A stretch of 64,000 bases of DNA, taken from NCBI RefSeq assembly GCF_041433555.1, contig NZ_JAPWBR010000002.1, positions 80,389 to 144,388 of the forward strand, read 5' to 3'. Under the pieces are notes generated by a model. The model was not told the origin of the DNA. It made no database searches and saw only the letters and a list, made by a program, of their open reading frames with translations. A program made the position numbers and the translations under genes. Position 1 is the first letter of the stretch. Each line of letters opens with the position of its first letter. Origin of the DNA: Granulicatella sp041433555. Its GTDB lineage: Bacteria; Bacillota; Bacilli; Lactobacillales; Aerococcaceae. Of the stretch, positions 60,372 through 64,000 are shown one piece after another.

Positions 60372-61802
60372 TTAAATTGTAATTTCTTCTCTATCACGAA
60401 CCATATAGGCTTTTAATGGAGTAAGACTAGCAAGCCAGTATAACCCCCCACCAAATAGAGCGGTAAAACCACTTCCAGTAGTAAATAAGAAGATTGGACT
60501 TTGAATTTGCTTCGTCACTGGGTTATATATAAAGAGGACTGCAACGATTAATGAGATGAACACACAGCCCATTCCTACGATATTAAATCCTTTTGTATAC
60601 TCGTATGCCTTATGTCCTTCTAAGAAATATGCTGAACGAAGAGACAATTTTTGCTTTCTGAGTAGGAAGAAGTCAACGACAATCATTCCAATAATTGGTC
60701 CTTGAAGATAAGCAGCTAGAGAAATAAATGACCCAAAATATTCATCTACTCCTCCCCAAATGGTTAAAGAACTTACATAGACAAAAGCTATCCATACCAT
60801 TAACTTATAACTTATTTTTGGCATTCCACTTTTCACAATCATACAGTTAACATATGACCCCGTTCCTTGAGTCCCTATATTTGCAAATGCTACTAACAGA
60901 AGACTAAGAAGTGAAAAGGTAGGAGTACTCAAAGTTGCTAGCATCGTTGTTGGATCGCTTTCATATACACCAGTTTTTACGAACATAGCAAGTGCCATTA
61001 CGCCTCCCGTGGCTGCAAAAAACGGTGCTACAACACCATATGCCAAGGAAGTTGCCCAATAGCCACTGCGTTCTGATTTAGCTAAACGTGGTAAGATGAA
61101 CGCTTGCGTTGACCAAGAAAATGCCACAGCAACATTACCTTCACCTGAAATCATAAATCTTTCAAGTGGTGTCAAATCACTTTGAACAGCAGGTTGCACA
61201 TTCATAATTTCAGTTATCGGAACCGCAAAAAAACAAATTCCAGCGATAATCAAACCAACAAATAACAAAGCTACAACCATGTATTTATTGATTCCTTTTA
61301 TAGTTTCAGGCCCACTAAGAGCAATTAAGGTACCTAACAAAACGCAAAGGGTGCCTAGTATCGGTGCCCATATTGCCTTATCTAACACAAGGCCAAAATT
61401 ATTTGCCAAATGTATCATGGAATTCGCAAACAGATTTGCAGTAACTGCATACCAACCAAAATTTGCTAAACTTATTACTGTTGACAAAAGTGCAACTCCT
61501 TTTTGTCCAAGAACAGATCGAAGCCAAATCCATAAGTCAATTCCGTAACGAACGGCAAATAGTACTGGTAAACATTCTATAAAGACCCAAATAATATTAA
61601 AACTAAAAATATTAATAAGCATTTGATTAAAAGAAAGATACTGTGCGACATAGGCCCCTTGTGTATAACACCATGTTGCAATCGCAAATCCACTAGTGGA
61701 TAGAAATAAATCCCAGAATGAATACTGACGGTCGCCATTCGTCATTGGCACAACACCAGTAATCGTTTCTTGTTGAATATAATCATTCATTGTTGCGCTC
61801 AT
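60372..61802 (-). CDS. NCS1-type permease (cytosine/purine-like)
   Basis: 476 aa with about 12 hydrophobic helices. The order and length match nucleobase:cation symporter-1 (cytosine/purine/thiamine-precursor) transporters, for example SGFAIATWCYTQGAYVAQYLSFNQML near the start and MICVFISL-like later segments. Substrate is unknown; since it is co-operonic with a LicC/LicA fusion it might move choline or a related amine, but that is speculation. The ATG overlaps the stop of the preceding small gene (TAATG). Confidence 0.85.
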   Translation of the reverse strand: MSATMNDYIQQETITGVVPMTNGDRQYSFWDLFLSTSGFAIATWCYTQGAYVAQYLSFNQMLINIFSFNIIWVFIECLPVLFAVRYGIDLWIWLRSVLGQKGVALLSTVISLANFGWYAVTANLFANSMIHLANNFGLVLDKAIWAPILGTLCVLLGTLIALSGPETIKGINKYMVVALLFVGLIIAGICFFAVPITEIMNVQPAVQSDLTPLERFMISGEGNVAVAFSWSTQAFILPRLAKSERSGYWATSLAYGVVAPFFAATGGVMALAMFVKTGVYESDPTTMLATLSTPTFSLLSLLLVAFANIGTQGTGSYVNCMIVKSGMPKISYKLMVWIAFVYVSSLTIWGGVDEYFGSFISLAAYLQGPIIGMIVVDFFLLRKQKLSLRSAYFLEGHKAYEYTKGFNIVGMGCVFISLIVAVLFIYNPVTKQIQSPIFLFTTGSGFTALFGGGLYWLASLTPLKAYMVRDREEITI

Positions 61803-61987
61803 TATTGAATCACCCCACTCATTGCCAAAATAATGAGGATTAGATTAACTCCTACACAAATTCCTGCCCAGAGATAGTCCATTTTTGAAAACCGTTCTGG
61901 AAACTCATAATCTTTTTCTTCCATTAAATCAAGCCTACGTTTTGTTTCTTCATTAATTAGCTTTTCGATTGAGACTTCATTTTTCAT
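61802..61987 (-). CDS. 61-aa single-pass membrane protein in the lic-type operon
   Basis: 61 aa. A charged cytoplasmic N-terminus (VSIEKLINEETKRRLDLMEEKDYEFPERF) precedes one C-terminal helix (YLWAGICVGVNLILIILAMS). Its ATG follows the stop of the LicCA gene (TAGATG) and its stop overlaps the permease start, so all three are tightly coupled. It may be a small subunit or partner of the permease. Not recognised. Confidence 0.7.
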   Translation of the reverse strand: MKNEVSIEKLINEETKRRLDLMEEKDYEFPERFSKMDYLWAGICVGVNLILIILAMSGVIQ

Positions 61988-63766
61988 CTACTTCTCTTCT
62001 CCCTGATATATTCTTATAGCTTCAGTACAATACATCTTCGTGTGACGATACCATTTATAAAGATATTCGCCCACTCGTTTACCATTACTTTCTTGGAAAA
62101 GTGCCCATAAGAACCAATAGTATGAAACTAATCCTACCATTCCTAAGAAATGCTGTTGACTACCAACTCCTGGATTCTTATCAAAATACTTGTTAATAAA
62201 CTCTTTTGCTTCTTCTAAAGTGTAATCTGTACAGCATAGGAAACAGCCAATGTCGCTCGCAGCATCTCCCATTCCAGAATACTCCCAGTCAATCAAACTC
62301 ATATTCCCTTCTTCATCTACCAAGAAGTTAGGACTATAACAGTCACCATGACAAAGAACAAATTCCACAGGATCCTTATGTAAATATTGAATGACTTGAC
62401 GAACAAGCTCTTCTAATATTTCCTTATCTTCAAACTCAAAACGGTTGCGTTTTTGTAATTTCTCCTTAAATTCTTCTAAATCTTTTTCGAATCTTAGTTC
62501 ATAAGGTGTTGTCTTACCAGAACGATGAAGTCGGCTAATGAAGTCAATCGCTTTGTCAACATCTTCCTCATTTTCATAATCTAATAGTCTTGCATTTTCT
62601 ATAAATTTTGAAATTTTCCAGCCTTCATTTTCGTCCATTGCTACGAAAGTTTGATCTATCCCTAGTTCAGCAGCAACGCGCATTGAAGCTGCCTCACTGA
62701 GTCGGTTAATATATTCCTCAGTTCCTTTTCCAGGATGACGATAAACATAAGACTCACCCTTACACTCGAAACGGAAGGAAGTGTTTGTTAATCCGTCTTT
62801 TATCGGTTTAATATGAGTAATCTCCGCAGGTGTTACTGACAATATCTTACAAATGTTTAGTAATATTTTTGAATTTGTATGCATCAAATATTGTTCATCA
62901 AATTCACGAAGATCTGCTAAAGAATCAAATTCTTTAATTACATCCGCTGAATAATGACGCGCTTCTAATTTTAATTCATCTAAATGACGATAATAATACT
63001 CTTCCCATAGCTGTTCCTTAAATGCTGCATGTTGGAATTCATTTTCTAAAATACGAACGAATTTTTTACTGAATTCACGGTCAAAATATACATGACCAAG
63101 CATGCACCATGTATTTTTTCCTCCGACAGTCACCTCTGAAATGAAACCATTTGTCTCTTTTTCTACACAATATTCATCAGTTTCTCCATCAGCGAAAACT
63201 GTAGCATAATAACCTCGATATACGTATTCTTCAAAAGGATTTTCCGTAAAATAATTATCTGAGGAACAAATATAAGTGTTTCCTAATTGTTCACGAACAA
63301 GCATAAGCGACGAACAATTATTATAACGATAATAATCTTCATTCACGACGATATCTACACCAAATTTATCTGCAAGATAAAACATCATTTCCTTCATATA
63401 GCCAACAATAACTGTAATTTTATCAATTCCAGCTTCTCTTAATTGACATATCTGACGTTCAATCAAACGCTCTCCTTTAACAACAAGTAGACCTTTTGGT
63501 GATTCATACGAAAGCGGGGCAAAACGTGTACTCATTCCTGCCGCCATAATAATGGCATTTTGAACACGATATGGTTCTAATTCAGCGATTCCTTTTTCCG
63601 TGAGAGAATAGTCCGAATTAATCCAACCAAGTCGTTCCGCTTCTGTTACTAAATGATTCACTTTTCCAAGAGAAAGATCAAGTCCCTTTGCGATTTCTCG
63701 CTGTGTCACTTTTGCTTCTTGATTTTTTAAAAATACTAATAAGTTAAATTGATGATTTGAAATCAT
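61988..63766 (-). CDS. HTH-LicC-LicA fusion: CTP:phosphocholine cytidylyltransferase and choline kinase
   Basis: 592 aa. Residues 1-65 are a winged-helix DNA-binding domain (FLKNQEAKVTQREIAKGLDLSLGKVNHLV). Residues about 72-300 are a LicC-like nucleotidyltransferase (AIIMAAGMSTRFAPLSYESPKGLLVVKGE). Residues about 310-590 are a choline/ethanolamine-kinase-like phosphotransferase (Brenner-type HGDCYSPNFLVDEEGNMSLIDWEYSG). Thus one chain could phosphorylate choline and activate it as CDP-choline, and also bind DNA. ATG 63766 follows GGAGG; ATG 24 bp upstream is dismissed. Relevant for decorating cell surface polymers. Its own promoter has inverted repeats. Confidence 0.88.
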   Translation of the reverse strand: MISNHQFNLLVFLKNQEAKVTQREIAKGLDLSLGKVNHLVTEAERLGWINSDYSLTEKGIAELEPYRVQNAIIMAAGMSTRFAPLSYESPKGLLVVKGERLIERQICQLREAGIDKITVIVGYMKEMMFYLADKFGVDIVVNEDYYRYNNCSSLMLVREQLGNTYICSSDNYFTENPFEEYVYRGYYATVFADGETDEYCVEKETNGFISEVTVGGKNTWCMLGHVYFDREFSKKFVRILENEFQHAAFKEQLWEEYYYRHLDELKLEARHYSADVIKEFDSLADLREFDEQYLMHTNSKILLNICKILSVTPAEITHIKPIKDGLTNTSFRFECKGESYVYRHPGKGTEEYINRLSEAASMRVAAELGIDQTFVAMDENEGWKISKFIENARLLDYENEEDVDKAIDFISRLHRSGKTTPYELRFEKDLEEFKEKLQKRNRFEFEDKEILEELVRQVIQYLHKDPVEFVLCHGDCYSPNFLVDEEGNMSLIDWEYSGMGDAASDIGCFLCCTDYTLEEAKEFINKYFDKNPGVGSQQHFLGMVGLVSYYWFLWALFQESNGKRVGEYLYKWYRHTKMYCTEAIRIYQGEEK

Positions 63767-63783
63767 TCTAATTCGCCTCCCTG

Positions 63784-63822
63784 TGTTCACTATTATACAC
63801 TTTTTTTCAAAAAAGTGAACAA
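63784..63822 (-). promoter_or_regulatory. Promoter of the HTH-LicC-LicA operon with inverted repeats
   Basis: Minus-strand -10 TATAAT (63792-63797) with TTGTTC/GTTCAC at the -35 region (63815-63822). TGTTCACT (63784-63791) and AGTGAACA (63814-63821) are an 8-bp inverted repeat surrounding the promoter. A second inverted repeat, CACTTTTTT/AAAAAAGTG, lies inside (63798-63817). The encoded HTH domain is a candidate binder. Confidence 0.6.
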
Positions 63823-63937
63823 ATAACTCTAGATTTTTAGAATTAACAGAATTTTTCAGTTTTATAATTTTATTTTAAAGGCTCTTATGTTCTTAAAAAC
63901 TATATAAAACAATTATTATAACCTTTTTGAAAGCTTT

Positions 63938-64000
63938 ATGACAACCCAAGGAATTGTGGATTATATCTTAGAAAACAATCCATCTCTTAAACATGATTAT
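63938..64000 (+). CDS. Start of a divergent gene, cut by the window edge
   Basis: 21 codons to the end of the window: MTTQGIVDYILENNPSLKHDY. No stop occurs. A weak GAAAG ribosome site and AT-rich upstream DNA are present. It runs away from the lic-type operon. Too short to identify; the 116 bp between 63822 and 63938 otherwise show only AT-rich sequence. Confidence 0.35.
   Translation, partial: MTTQGIVDYILENNPSLKHDY

Overview
The window is chromosomal DNA from a low-GC Gram-positive bacterium of the order Lactobacillales. The evidence is the CcpA/PepQ pair, the T-box in front of pheST, streptococcal-type PBP1b and PBP2b, a Pht-type histidine-triad surface protein, a LicC/LicA-type phosphocholine enzyme, consistently strong AGGAGG ribosome binding sites and low-GC codon use. 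A Carnobacteriaceae member such as Granulicatella is my best guess, but that is inference. I saw no rRNA, tRNA, prophage, insertion sequence or CRISPR array. Most of the window is housekeeping core.

Layout. 1-2.1 kb: minus-strand operon of a cold-shock protein, an RNase H-like protein, a glutaredoxin-like protein, DUF1294, a YoaK-type membrane protein and an isochorismatase-fold hydrolase cut by the window edge. 2.1-4.0 kb: small uncharacterised genes. 4.1-11.2 kb: the rpsP-khpA-rimM-trmD-rplS translation cluster, broken up by a DUF1576 membrane protein, an unknown gene, an ArsR/SmtB-type regulator and a repeat element, and followed by a P1B-4 metal-efflux ATPase. The spacer of the ATPase promoter is a perfect ArsR-type palindrome. 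11.4-23.6 kb: PBP1b, the divergent ccpA/pepQ pair, envelope-stress proteins, MscS, a murI-rdgB fusion operon and a GntR-ABC operon. 23.6-33.3 kb: trxA, mutS2, cvpA, zapA, rnhC, corA, the histidine-triad protein and an M42 peptidase. 33.4-40.4 kb: eleven consecutive lipoprotein genes of the DUF1307/YehR type. 41.3-45.1 kb: pheST with T-box. 45.1-54.4 kb: Nudix hydrolase, PBP2b, YfhO, SodA, DEAD-box helicase, DUF1189. 54.6-60.0 kb: zwf and gnd flanking a two-component system. 60.2-64 kb: a DUF4044 micro-protein and an operon of an HTH-LicC-LicA fusion, a 61-aa membrane protein and an NCS1-type permease.

Two things stand out beyond ordinary annotation. First, a family of about 170-230 bp intergenic elements (around 10.4, 18.5, 21.3, 28.6, 40.7, 40.95, 41.2 and 53.2 kb) shares one folding plan: a long outer stem usually closed by GATTAC/GTAATC, opposed bulged A residues, an inner hairpin with a conserved AATTTATT-like centre, a second hairpin with an ACCnnGG loop, and a conserved GCGAATTA...GAGGCT core. 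The stems change sequence but stay paired, so structure is being kept. Several copies sit in convergent gene ends, one set forms a three-unit tandem array, and AT-rich perfect palindromes lie beside three of the loci. Second, the eleven-gene lipoprotein array shows recent duplication, a two-domain member and mosaic exchange of linkers and domains.

How the genes work together: cell-wall synthesis and remodelling (PBP1b, PBP2b, MurI, Pht, lipoproteins, YfhO, LicC/LicA), carbon and redox control (CcpA, PepQ, Zwf, Gnd, Trx, SodA), metal handling (P1B ATPase with ArsR, CorA, Pht) and translation (rpsP/rplS/trmD/rimM/pheST) are interleaved in short operons, most of which end in clear intrinsic terminators.
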